Source of the DNA: an uncultured Chromatiaceae bacterium
GTDB lineage: Bacteria > Pseudomonadota > Gammaproteobacteria > DRLM01
DNA length: 32,357 nucleotides
Assembly: GCA_945787555.1 (NCBI GenBank)
Contig: CALZJG010000022.1
Span: 1 to 32,357 of the forward strand
Direction of reading: 5' to 3'
A program made the position numbers and the translations under genes. Position 1 is the first letter of the stretch. Each line of letters starts with the position of its first letter. The notes below the pieces were generated by a model. That model worked only from the letters and a program-made list of their open reading frames with translations, searched no databases and was not told the origin of the DNA. Of this stretch, positions 10,364-18,236 are shown piece after piece.

Positions 10364-10570
10364 GTGAGCGCGACACCTACCCCACCCGACACCAGCCGCC
10401 CTGCCAACGCGGCGCATAGCTACGAAGTGACCGCAGCCGATTTGCCGCTGCACTGCCCCACGCCCGGTATGAGCTTGTGGAATTCGCATCCGCGCGTCTT
10501 CCTGCCCATCGAGGAAACGGGTGAGGCGATGTGCCCTTATTGCGGCGCCAAGTACGTGCTAAAGCGCTAA
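10364..10570 (+). CDS. Small zinc-finger (zf-CHCC type) protein
   Basis: A 68-residue protein of the CHCC zinc-finger type, related to the zinc module of the NADH dehydrogenase subunit NDUFS6 in eukaryotes; the role of the bacterial stand-alone form is not known. The likely zinc ligands are Cys in LHCPTPG, His in NSHPRV, and the pair in MCPYCGAKY. I chose GTG 10364 because AAGGAG at 10352-10357 lies 6 nt before it; an earlier GTG at 10343 has no such site. The first 20 residues are Pro/Thr/Ala-rich and poorly structured. It follows ilvE at 28 nt, a neighbourhood common for this family in Proteobacteria. The function assignment is to the domain family only. Confidence 0.85.
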   Translation: MSATPTPPDTSRPANAAHSYEVTAADLPLHCPTPGMSLWNSHPRVFLPIEETGEAMCPYCGAKYVLKR

Positions 10571-10609
10571 GGATTGCCGCCTAAGTACCAGGTGCGTAAG
10601 CCGCAATTT

Positions 10610-10769
10610 AGAGGGTGCTCATCACCCTCTCCTGGAGACGGTTGGCGTTGTCGCTGAGATGAGGGCGCAAAGACCATCCGGAATCAACAAGTAGGTCAGG
10701 GTGCGCGGAAGCGCTCCCTGGCATCTTTGCGCAAATATCGTCAGGTAGCCGCTTACGCGGCTACCTGAC
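10610..10769. repeat. Hairpin-rich intergenic segment (three stem-loops)
   Basis: Three inverted repeats follow each other between converging genes. The first is an 8-bp stem, 10610-10617 with 10623-10630. The second has 9-bp outer arms (GCGCAAAGA 10665-10673, TCTTTGCGC 10724-10732) enclosing an inner hairpin with a T-T mismatch and a GGAA (GNRA-type) loop at 10697-10720. The third is a perfect 13-bp stem, 10740-10752 with 10757-10769, with loop TTAC. None has a T tract, so plain intrinsic termination is doubtful. It could be clustered palindromic repeats, a structured RNA or a factor-assisted transcription end. No open frame of note lies in 10571-10836. Confidence 0.7.
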
Positions 10770-10836
10770 CTGCGATAAACTTTGTGCTGCAAGGCCAATC
10801 AAGCAACATTTGGTTGCCTCGATTGACAGCACGGCA

Positions 10837-11043
10837 CTAGCCGTTTCCCGCATCTCCCGCCCGCCGCTTGCTGCGCCGCGTCAAGACTATCCCCAGCGCC
10901 ACCGGCAAGACGACCACCAACAGCAACGCCGCCAACGGCAGCAGCCAAGCCGGCTTGTTTTCCACCGTGGTCAAGGCGCTCAATATGCCGATGACCACGA
11001 CGGTGCCTAGGGTGTAAAAGAGAAAAGTGCCCAGTTCTTTCAT
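10837..11043 (-). CDS. Small two-helix membrane protein of unknown function
   Basis: I do not recognise this 68-residue product. It has two hydrophobic stretches, about residues 7-25 and 33-54 (the second very rich in Leu, Val and Ala), joined by a short polar loop TTVENKP, and a basic tail TRRSKRRAGDAGNG that by the positive-inside rule should be cytoplasmic. That pattern suggests a helical hairpin in the inner membrane. The ribosome-binding site before ATG 11043 is weak. It is transcribed in the same direction as the sulfotransferase gene, 75 nt downstream of it, and faces the hairpin-rich spacer. A false call is possible, but the coherent membrane topology argues for a real gene. Confidence 0.55.
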   Translation of the reverse strand: MKELGTFLFYTLGTVVVIGILSALTTVENKPAWLLPLAALLLVVVLPVALGIVLTRRSKRRAGDAGNG

Positions 11044-11118
11044 GTGGTGATACTCGTTACTGGTCGGAAACTGCAGGGATACTACCCGTCCTATGGTGCG
11101 CTAGCAAACCGATAGGCC

Positions 11119-11790
11119 CTAGTCGGGATCGTATTTATAGCCGAAGCGCGCTATGTCGGCTTCGAAGTGCTGCGCCACCAGTTCGGCAGTCTCGTCGGTG
11201 TAGTACTGTCGATAATCGCTGCGATCCTTGGCCTGGCGACGGTGTGGCAGCGGTGCGGCCTGCATTCCGACCCGCTCGAGTACGGTGTGGTAATCCTCAT
11301 GCAGGTGCTCGTAGCGGCCGACGAAATCCACGATCTGATTGCCATGCAGGTCGATCACGTAATCGGCTTGTAACTCGATGGAAGTGTCCAGGTGGTACTG
11401 ATAGGGCCGCTCGCGGTCCAGCTTGTGTTTGAGGAAGCTGGGAAAGTCGTCTAGGCCCTGTGTTAGATGGGGACGTTCGCGGCGGATGTGGTGGAACGAG
11501 CTGACCTGCAAGTCCCATGGGTTGCGTACGAAGCAGAATTTGAACAATGAATTGTAGAAGTCGCGCGGCAGCATTTCCTGCGCCGCGATGGCCTTGGCGT
11601 GGCGGGGAAACTTACAGCCCAGGCGATGGCCGCTGAGATGGCTCAGGCGACTGCATAGAAACAGCGGTATCCGCCACGGATCGGCCCACACAGCGCGCCG
11701 CATCGCCGCGCGCACGCTGGTGCCGCCGGTCTTGGCGATGTGTACGAACAAAAAACCGTAGCGATGAGAGAGCAGCATATCGATTCGCAT
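11119..11790 (-). CDS. PAPS-dependent sulfotransferase family protein
   Basis: The 223-residue product resembles carbohydrate sulfotransferases that move sulfate from PAPS to a sugar hydroxyl. The 5'-phosphosulfate loop is FVHIAKTGGTSVR (residues 15-27, with Lys20 and Thr24), and the 3'-phosphate motif is FVRNPWDLQVSSF (87-99, with Arg89 and Ser97). Spacing and order match the family. It has no signal peptide and probably acts in the cytoplasm. The gene begins 2 nt after the stop of the upstream glycosyltransferase gene, so translation is likely coupled; an internal ATG at 11778 is an alternative start. Its place at the end of a glycosyltransferase operon beside O-antigen-type genes suggests it sulfates a surface glycan, which is inference. 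Confidence 0.85.
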   Translation of the reverse strand: MRIDMLLSHRYGFLFVHIAKTGGTSVRAAMRRAVWADPWRIPLFLCSRLSHLSGHRLGCKFPRHAKAIAAQEMLPRDFYNSLFKFCFVRNPWDLQVSSFHHIRRERPHLTQGLDDFPSFLKHKLDRERPYQYHLDTSIELQADYVIDLHGNQIVDFVGRYEHLHEDYHTVLERVGMQAAPLPHRRQAKDRSDYRQYYTDETAELVAQHFEADIARFGYKYDPD

Positions 11791-11792
11791 CC

Positions 11793-12920
11793 TCAGGTGA
11801 CGAGGCCCAAGACTTCCAAGTACCGCCGGGCACTGTTTTCCATAGTGTATAGTGCTGCCGCGCCGCGCAAGCGCTCGGCGGGCAAGGGCGCGTCCAAGGC
11901 CGTCGCGATGGCGGCGGCCAGCGCCGATACATCACCCACCGCCACCAGTGGACCATAGGTGCCATTCTGCAATATTTCGCGCGGCCCGCTGGGGCAATCG
12001 GTGGACACCACCGGCGTACCCAGCGCCAGGGCTTCGCTCAACGCGTTGGGAGAGCCTTCCCAGGCCGATGACAGGACGAACAACTGCGCGCGCGACAAGT
12101 AGCTGTACGGGTTGGCGGCGAAGCCGGGGTAAGCGATGTCCTCGGCGACGCCCAACTGTCCCGCCAAGGCTTGATACTCGGGAAGCAGGTTGCCGCGCCC
12201 AAGCAGGATCAGTCGGCATGGACGTAGGCGGCGCACTTGGGCAAAGGCGCGGATCAGCGTCAAGAAATCCTTTTGCCCGGTAAAGCGCCCCATGCCGATG
12301 ATCACCGGTACGTCATGCGCTTCTTCCAGCCACGGGTGTGGCGCGGGGGCGCGCGCCAACTCGCGCATGTGCGGCGTGATCACCGGGTTGTGGATCACGC
12401 TGAGCGGTAGGTTTTGTAAGCCGGTGAGGGCGCGCACATCCTCGGCCACGCCCTCCGAGACGGCTACGATGCCGTCCGCCCAGGGGTAAAACGCACGCAT
12501 CGGCAAGCGCCAACTCAGCAGGCGCCAGCGCGGTTTGCCGGCGAGTGCGGCCGACACGGTGGTGCCTAGACGACCGACGATGCGCGTGCGCGCACCGCTC
12601 AAGCGTCGCGCCCATAAGGCGATCAGTAAGGCGCGATGCTTGGCGGCGAGCAGGGCATGGGGGCGGGCCTGGCGCAAGTAGCGTATCAAGGCCGGCAAGC
12701 TCAGCAGCGTGTGGCCACTACCCAAGCGGATGATGTTGGCCGCGGCAGGTAGCTGCGCCACCTGCGGGCCGCGATCCTTGATCAACAACACGTCGACGGC
12801 GACGCCTTGCGCGATGAACCCATGCACGAGATTCACCACCATGCGTTCTACGCCACCGTCGCCGGAGAAAGACACCAGCACGGCGAGACGAATATTTTGA
12901 TTGGACGTGGCTGAGGGCAT
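11793..12920 (-). CDS. Glycosyltransferase family 4 protein (paralogue A)
   Basis: A 375-residue GT-B glycosyltransferase that should transfer a sugar from a nucleotide donor during surface glycan assembly. The N-terminal acceptor domain opens LAVLVSFSGDGGVERMVVNL, with the Gly-rich loop typical of GT4. The C-terminal donor domain has GMGRFTGQKDF, ILLGRG and the EX7E motif in AWEGSPNALSEAL, followed by GTPVVSTDCPSGPREIL. It is clearly paralogous to the next gene upstream: same length, and shared blocks such as GTYGPL and RPCRL. The genes are 6 nt apart, the sulfotransferase follows 2 nt after the stop, and all three form one operon. Donor and acceptor sugars cannot be read from sequence. Confidence 0.9.
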   Translation of the reverse strand: MPSATSNQNIRLAVLVSFSGDGGVERMVVNLVHGFIAQGVAVDVLLIKDRGPQVAQLPAAANIIRLGSGHTLLSLPALIRYLRQARPHALLAAKHRALLIALWARRLSGARTRIVGRLGTTVSAALAGKPRWRLLSWRLPMRAFYPWADGIVAVSEGVAEDVRALTGLQNLPLSVIHNPVITPHMRELARAPAPHPWLEEAHDVPVIIGMGRFTGQKDFLTLIRAFAQVRRLRPCRLILLGRGNLLPEYQALAGQLGVAEDIAYPGFAANPYSYLSRAQLFVLSSAWEGSPNALSEALALGTPVVSTDCPSGPREILQNGTYGPLVAVGDVSALAAAIATALDAPLPAERLRGAAALYTMENSARRYLEVLGLVT

Positions 12921-12926
12921 GAGGCG

Positions 12927-14054
12927 CTAGCTCGCGGGGTAAGGAGGTAGGTTCATGGCGCGTAAATAATCACTGGTGCTGGACTCGATTTCGTAGGGTC
13001 GCGCGGCGCGGCGTAGTACCTGCTTGGGCAAGGGGTGGTCCAGGGTCTGAAGCAAGGCGTCGGCCAGTCCTTGCGTGTCGCCCACCGCGATGAGGGGGCC
13101 GTAGGTGCCGTTTTCGAGGATTTCTCGGGGTCCGCTCGGACAGTCGGTGGAGACCACCGGGGTGCCGACGGCGAGCGCCTCGATGAGTACGAAGCCCAAC
13201 CCCTCCCAGCGTGAGGTGAAGGCGAACACGCTTGCATGCGCCATGTAACGATAGGGGTCGGGCACGAAACCGGGGAACGCGACATCTTCACTGATGTGCA
13301 GGTCGGACGCCAATTGTTGCAGTTCGTCACCTTGCTTGCCGCGACCGAGGATGACCAACCGACAGGGTCGTCGCGCACGCACTTTGGCGTAACCTCGCAG
13401 CAGCGTCGCAAAATCCTTGCGGGCGCACAACTCGCCGACGCCCAGTATCACCGGCAGCTCGCCATCCTGAAACCAGGGGTGATCGGGAGGGGGGAGTTCA
13501 GCCTCGAACCATTGCGCCGGCACCACCGGGCTGGGCACCACGTTGATGCGTGAGCGGGATAAACCGGTGTAGGCGGCCATGTCGTCGGCGACCCCGCGGC
13601 TGGTGACGATAACATTGTCCGCATAGGGATAAAGTCTGCCCATCGAGGTGCGTTGTAGCCAGCGCTCGAAAGCGCCCCGCGTGGCCAGATCGATGGAGAT
13701 GGTCGTTCCCGAGCTGAGCACCAAGCGGGTCTTCGTGCGGGCGAGCAGCCTCGCGGCCAGCGCGGTGCGATTGACGCGGTCCTTATCGGCGAGCATGACG
13801 TAGGGTTGTTCGCGGCGCAAATAGCGCACCAGCGCAGGCAGGCTGGGATACACATGGCGACTGCCGAGATCGACAACTCTGACCCCGGCGGGAATGGTCT
13901 CCAAATGCGGGCCGTGTTTGCGTACCTGCAGCAAGTCGACCGGATAGCCGCGTCGCGCCAACGCTGGAATCAGGTGCTGCATGGCGCGGTCAACGCCGCT
14001 GTGACCGGACGTCGCGACAAAGATCGCAATGCGCGGCGGGAATGAGGATGTCAT
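12927..14054 (-). CDS. Glycosyltransferase family 4 protein (paralogue B)
   Basis: A 375-residue GT4 enzyme, the first gene of the minus-strand operon with its paralogue and the sulfotransferase. Landmarks are IAIFVATSGHSGVDRAMQHL at the N-terminus, GVGELCARKDF and VILGRGKQGDEL at the donor-domain start, and the EX7E motif in RWEGLGFVLIEAL followed by GTPVVSTDCPSGPREIL. The open frame extends to 14186, but I chose ATG 14054 (MTSSFPPRIAIF) because the added 44 residues look non-coding and this start gives exactly the length of paralogue A. N-terminal differences between the copies (GHSGVDRAM versus GDGGVERMV) suggest different acceptors. The specific sugar linkage is unknown. Confidence 0.9.
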   Translation of the reverse strand: MTSSFPPRIAIFVATSGHSGVDRAMQHLIPALARRGYPVDLLQVRKHGPHLETIPAGVRVVDLGSRHVYPSLPALVRYLRREQPYVMLADKDRVNRTALAARLLARTKTRLVLSSGTTISIDLATRGAFERWLQRTSMGRLYPYADNVIVTSRGVADDMAAYTGLSRSRINVVPSPVVPAQWFEAELPPPDHPWFQDGELPVILGVGELCARKDFATLLRGYAKVRARRPCRLVILGRGKQGDELQQLASDLHISEDVAFPGFVPDPYRYMAHASVFAFTSRWEGLGFVLIEALAVGTPVVSTDCPSGPREILENGTYGPLIAVGDTQGLADALLQTLDHPLPKQVLRRAARPYEIESSTSDYLRAMNLPPYPAS

Positions 14055-14423
14055 GAATTCGTCGGCTATCGCTGCGAGGATTGGCGTGACGCTTACCGCG
14101 CCAGGCTTGCTGGCCGGGGAAGATAGCATGGCAGCGGCGCCAATAACAATGTAGGCGGTCCGGTTGTCTCGACCGTAGCGGGGCAATGCGACATAATAGC
14201 GCCCCGACTCCCACCGTTACCGCGGGATGGTGCCCGGGATTGAGGTGCCGCAAGGTTGGAAACAGGCGTCGCCGAGCATGGCCATGATCTGGCGTAGGGC
14301 GGTTCCCAAGCGGGCATGAGTTCAGACGAGCTTTTTTAGGCTTTAAGCTCCTCTGATGGCGAGGATGGCCCTCCCTCTGGTTGTAATCGATAAACGAGTG
14401 ACGGATTTTGTGTTGGCCAGGCC
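14055..14423. other. Divergent intergenic region of the surface-glycan genes, no gene seen
   Basis: These 369 nt separate the two divergent glycan operons and must hold promoters for both. I see no convincing open frame and no clear sigma70 pair. The only structure noted is a 6-bp inverted repeat GAGCTT (14328-14333) with AAGCTC (14345-14350) around a T-rich loop. I looked for a JUMPstart/ops element (GGCGGTAG core) expected before O-antigen operons and found only a partial likeness near 14298, which I do not call. Confidence 0.5.
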
Positions 14424-15563
14424 ATGCGCGCGCACCTAAAGAAAATACTGATCGTCTTTGGAACCCGACCGGAAGCCATCAAAATGGCGCCTCTGGCGCA
14501 TGGCCTATTGACGGATGAACGCTTCGAAACCAAGATCTGCTTGACCGCGCAGCATCGCCAGATGTTGGATCAAGTGATGACGATCTTTGATCTACGGGCC
14601 GACTTTGATCTCGATGTCATGACCGAGAGCCAGACCTTGGAAGGGCTGACGATGCGGCTGTTGGAGGGGATGGGGCGCGTGCTGAGCGAGGAACGGCCGG
14701 ATATCGTGCTCGTCCACGGCGATACCACGACTACCTTCGCGGCCAGTTTGGCAGCTTTTTATCACCATATTCCCGTGGGGCATGTCGAAGCGGGATTGCG
14801 CACCGGAAATATGCTATCGCCCTGGCCCGAGGAAGCGAACCGCCGTCTTACCGCAGTGCTGTCCGGCCTGCATTTCGCGCCCACTGAAACCGCGCGAAAG
14901 AACCTACTCAAAGAAAACATCAGTGAGGACCGGATATTTGTTACCGGGAATACGGTCATCGACGCGTTGTTGACGATCAGTAGGCGCATAGACGAAGACT
15001 CAGGCCTCGCGCTGCGCTTGCACGATTCAATAGGTGTGATCGATGAGAGCCGCCGTCTGATTCTGGTCACGGGGCATCGGCGTGAGAATTTCGGTGCGGC
15101 ATTCCAAAGTGTGCTAGTTGCGTTGCGAGAAATCGCTGAAGCACATCGCGACGTGCAGATTATCTTTCCCGTACATTTGAATCCTATCGTGCGTGCACCG
15201 GTGCATGACATGCTCGGCAAGACCGCCAATATCAAATTGATAGAACCGCTGGATTATCTGTCTTTTGTTTATCTTATGAAGCGCGCTCATTTGATAGTGA
15301 CTGACTCAGGGGGTATCCAAGAGGAGGCGCCGTCCTTAGGTAAGCCGGTGTTGGTGACGCGGGAGGTGACCGAGCGGCCGGAAGCCGTTGCAGCGGGCAC
15401 CGTGCGCTTGGTCGGCTGTGACACCCGGCTGATTGTGGAGACGGCGAGCCGGTTGCTGTGCGATACGCAGGCCTATGCCGCCATGAGCCGGGCACTGAAC
15501 CCCTATGGCGATGGACGGGCCAGCCAGCGCATTATTGATGCGATTTCGACCGTGCGATTGTGA
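14424..15563 (+). CDS. wecB: Non-hydrolysing UDP-N-acetylglucosamine 2-epimerase
   Basis: Converts UDP-GlcNAc to UDP-ManNAc in the cytoplasm, the entry step to ManNAc, ManNAcA and related sugars in O-antigens, common antigen and capsules. The 379-residue product has FGTRPEAIKMAPL near the start and residues equivalent to the catalytic set of the E. coli enzyme, each shifted by five: D100 in VHGDTTTT, E122 in GHVEAGLRTG, E136 in SPWPEEANRR, and H218 in TGHRREN. The C-terminal UDP-binding block SDSGGIQEEAPSLGKPVL is present. No wecC dehydrogenase is in the window, so the final sugar may be ManNAc or further modified elsewhere. It heads a plus-strand operon and looks more AT-rich than the flanking housekeeping genes. 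The ribosome-binding site is weak. Confidence 0.95.
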   Translation: MRAHLKKILIVFGTRPEAIKMAPLAHGLLTDERFETKICLTAQHRQMLDQVMTIFDLRADFDLDVMTESQTLEGLTMRLLEGMGRVLSEERPDIVLVHGDTTTTFAASLAAFYHHIPVGHVEAGLRTGNMLSPWPEEANRRLTAVLSGLHFAPTETARKNLLKENISEDRIFVTGNTVIDALLTISRRIDEDSGLALRLHDSIGVIDESRRLILVTGHRRENFGAAFQSVLVALREIAEAHRDVQIIFPVHLNPIVRAPVHDMLGKTANIKLIEPLDYLSFVYLMKRAHLIVTDSGGIQEEAPSLGKPVLVTREVTERPEAVAAGTVRLVGCDTRLIVETASRLLCDTQAYAAMSRALNPYGDGRASQRIIDAISTVRL

Positions 15564-15583
15564 CGGCGCAGGTAGGGAAGCGC

Positions 15584-16738
15584 ATGCATATAGCGATTAC
15601 ATCCGTTTTGTTCGACAAGAAGCCTGAAGGGATATGTACCGGGCGGCTTGTGCGCGCGTTTTTGCAGCGGGGCCATCGCGTGACCTTGCTCACCTCAAGC
15701 AAGGCGGACACCCGTTACACACACTCGAATTTGCAGCTAGGTGTATATTCACATCGTCCTCGTTCCCCGCGCGCTTTGTTCAAGCTCATGGCCCGTTTGG
15801 AAGGTGGAGTACATAACAATTTCTACATGTGGACACGCTATGTCGCGCGTCATGACTTTGGTGGCGATGTGCCGGATCTTTTCTACGGGCGCGCCTGGCC
15901 GCATGCCAGTTTGGTGCCCGCCTATGAGCTTGCCAAACGCTATCAGCGACCATTGGTATTGCACATCAGCGATCCATTTCCGCCGCCGAATGAGAAGGAT
16001 ATGGCATTTGATCCGGATTTTTTTCAAGGATTGAATCGCATGGTCGCGGTGGCCACGGCACTGACTTTCACCAATGAAGAGGCGATCGCCTATCAGCAAA
16101 ACTTTACCCGCTTCGACCGCGAACGCGCATTTGTTTTGAATCATCTCGCCCCCGATCCTATGATCTTGGGAGGGGCGGGCAAGCAAGGGCATTTTTATTT
16201 TGTCGGTGGGGTCGGGCCCAGCCGCTCACCCAAGCCCTTGCTGCAAGGGTTCGCTTTACATTTGCAGCGTCATCCCGATAGTCGCTTCTATTTTGTCGGT
16301 GCTTTGGAGAAATATCTCAGGCCTGAGATAGAGGCGCTTAATTTAAGCGATAAAGTCGAGGTGTTGCCGTTTACGCGAGATATTGCCGCGGTGTATCGAC
16401 GCGCCGGAGCCTTGGTATCGATAGACGCCTGGATTAGCGACCCTGTATTTACGCCCACAAAGATCGTTGAGTACCTGGTCTCGGATCGCCCCGTGCTAGC
16501 AGTCACACCGCCAGGGAGTCCGGTGAGCAAGCTGATGGCGCGTAGCGAGAGTACGGGCGTTACCGTCACGGACTATTCGCCCGCAGCGGTGGCGAGCGGC
16601 TTTGACGCGATCTTGCAACTGCCTTGGGATGCCGACGCCTACGCACGCCGTGTCCATGCAATGGGGGATTTTACTGACGATGTCGTCGTCAATAAGTTTG
16701 AAAATGAACTTGCTGCTAGGTTGGCGACAGTGAAATGA
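15584..16738 (+). CDS. GT-B fold glycosyltransferase (GT4-like)
   Basis: A 384-residue protein with the two-domain pattern of GT-B glycosyltransferases. The N-terminal half starts MHIAITSVLFDKKPEGICTGRL, followed by FLQRGHRVTLLTS. The C-terminal half has the donor-site blocks GHFYFVGGVGPSRSPKPLLQGF, RFYFVGALEKYL, and PTKIVEYLVSDRPVLAV, which takes the place of a classical EX7E motif. I chose ATG 15584, which follows AGGTAGGGAAG at 15570-15580, over a GTG at 15560 that overlaps the wecB stop (GTGA); either start would give translational coupling to wecB. Its base composition, like its neighbours', is less GC-rich than the window average. Probable role: adding a sugar to the O-chain or core. 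Substrates are unknown. Confidence 0.85.
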   Translation: MHIAITSVLFDKKPEGICTGRLVRAFLQRGHRVTLLTSSKADTRYTHSNLQLGVYSHRPRSPRALFKLMARLEGGVHNNFYMWTRYVARHDFGGDVPDLFYGRAWPHASLVPAYELAKRYQRPLVLHISDPFPPPNEKDMAFDPDFFQGLNRMVAVATALTFTNEEAIAYQQNFTRFDRERAFVLNHLAPDPMILGGAGKQGHFYFVGGVGPSRSPKPLLQGFALHLQRHPDSRFYFVGALEKYLRPEIEALNLSDKVEVLPFTRDIAAVYRRAGALVSIDAWISDPVFTPTKIVEYLVSDRPVLAVTPPGSPVSKLMARSESTGVTVTDYSPAAVASGFDAILQLPWDADAYARRVHAMGDFTDDVVVNKFENELAARLATVK

Positions 16739-16860
16739 CTGATGTGCGAGAAAGCCTACGCGAACTCCCGGTATTCTGCGTCGCATCTTATTATGCCGCT
16801 TAATCATTCTCCTTGTGGTGCAACGCGGAATCGGCAGAGTCGCCAGGCTAGAGGGGCGTG

Positions 16861-18165
16861 ATGCTCAATACCGGAACCAGCGCGACAACAGCCTCAGTCT
16901 GGGTTAACCGAATCGGTTTGGTGGGGCTGTGCTTGTTCCTGGTTTTTTGCTGGCTAGGGACGGCGCTCGCGAATCTCGGTTTGGGTTTGATGTTGATCGC
17001 CTTGCTGGTGTCGTTGCCGGCAAATTGGTCACGGATCAAGGTAGAGCCGCTGCTGCTATTATTTCTGCTCTTTTGTCTCTATCTGTTGCTGCGCACGTTG
17101 TGGGCGCTGTGGGAATTTCCCGAGATCGCCTCGCTGCATATTCACGATAGCTTGAAATGGCTGCACTTATGGGCATTTATGTTAGTCGGATGGTGGCAGT
17201 ACCAATCTCAACAGCAGATCTATCCAGCATTAGCCATGCTGCTGATAGGTTTTGTAGCGAGTGTCTTGTATCTCACTGACTGGGAGTCCTGCCGAGGATT
17301 TCTGGACGGTGTGCGTTGCGGTTTCGGTTTTCAGATCATCATGGGCGGCCTGCTCGTCGGGAGCGCATTGCTCGGATTGTTGATTTTTGCGCCCAAACTA
17401 ATCGGCGCGTATCGGCTGAGCATCGTCTGGTTTTTGCGCTTGGGTATCTGGTTCACGCTCTTGCTAGCAAGCGTCCAAGTGGTGATTTCAACCCAAACGC
17501 GTAGCGTCTGGATGGGCTTAAGTATATTGCTACCGATGCTGTTGCTGGCGAGGTATTGGCAAGCCTTGCGTGGCATGCTCAAGGGTGAAAACAGACCAGG
17601 CTTAATCTTGGCTTTGGTTGCATTGATTTCCTCTGTGGGTATCTTGTCTTCCAATGAAGGCGTGCTCGACGATCGTTTGCTGAATGTAAAAGATAATGTC
17701 GCCGCGATGATAGCTACGCAATTTGACCGAGTGGAGGCCGGTGACTATTCCGTCGCCGGTCGTTTGTTTATGACCAAGGCGGGTATAGATAAGTGGTTGG
17801 AGCGCCCCATCTTCGGGTGGGGAACAGGCGTGAACGCGGTGGAATTTTTTCCCGATCTGAATGAGAAAGTCGGGGAGATGACGCATCTTCACAATACTTA
17901 TGTGGAGATGTTGGTTCGTATGGGTTTGGTTGGCGCGGCATTTTATGTCTTCGCGGTTCTGTACCTGATCCGGGGAATATTTAACGCTTATCGGCGCGGC
18001 TTGATGGAGAAGGACGTATTTGTTTTTCTTGTGGGCATATTCGGTCTGCTGATGATCTGGTGCATTACTGACTACCAGCTGCAAAGCACGGATTGGCGTT
18101 TTTATTGGCTCGTGATGTTCGGGATTTCTCTCTCGTTTGCCATAGGGCAACGGCGTGCCATGTAA
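16861..18165 (+). CDS. O-antigen ligase/polymerase family membrane protein (WaaL/Wzy-type)
   Basis: A 434-residue polytopic inner-membrane protein with about ten or more hydrophobic helices and a large periplasmic loop near residues 285-340 (RVEAGDYSVAGRL to EKVGEMTHL). That loop and the following HLHNTYVEMLVRMGLVG (H344, N345, then nine residues to G354 and G357) match the Wzy_C region shared by WaaL ligases and some Wzy polymerases. The ligase joins O-antigen from undecaprenyl diphosphate to lipid A-core on the periplasmic side. Ligase and polymerase cannot be told apart with confidence here; a single such gene in the cluster makes ligase more likely. ATG 16861 follows AGAGGGG; the overlapping GTG at 16858 is less well spaced. 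Composition is low in GC: 25 of 60 bases at 17641-17700 by hand count. Confidence 0.85.
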   Translation: MLNTGTSATTASVWVNRIGLVGLCLFLVFCWLGTALANLGLGLMLIALLVSLPANWSRIKVEPLLLLFLLFCLYLLLRTLWALWEFPEIASLHIHDSLKWLHLWAFMLVGWWQYQSQQQIYPALAMLLIGFVASVLYLTDWESCRGFLDGVRCGFGFQIIMGGLLVGSALLGLLIFAPKLIGAYRLSIVWFLRLGIWFTLLLASVQVVISTQTRSVWMGLSILLPMLLLARYWQALRGMLKGENRPGLILALVALISSVGILSSNEGVLDDRLLNVKDNVAAMIATQFDRVEAGDYSVAGRLFMTKAGIDKWLERPIFGWGTGVNAVEFFPDLNEKVGEMTHLHNTYVEMLVRMGLVGAAFYVFAVLYLIRGIFNAYRRGLMEKDVFVFLVGIFGLLMIWCITDYQLQSTDWRFYWLVMFGISLSFAIGQRRAM

Positions 18166-18236
18166 CGGGAATACGGCCTGCGACCGGCCCTGCGCGGTGC
18201 ATGGGCCGGTAGGGCGTTGTCGTCCTGGGACATAAT

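Noticed and set aside
10740-10769. 13-bp hairpin as an intrinsic terminator for the zinc-finger gene
   Set aside because: There is no T tract on either strand and it lies 170 nt after the stop. I list it as part of a structured spacer instead.
14290-14310. Possible JUMPstart/ops element before wecB
   Set aside because: Only GGCGG followed by TT is seen; the GGCGGTAG core needed for an RfaH site is not matched.
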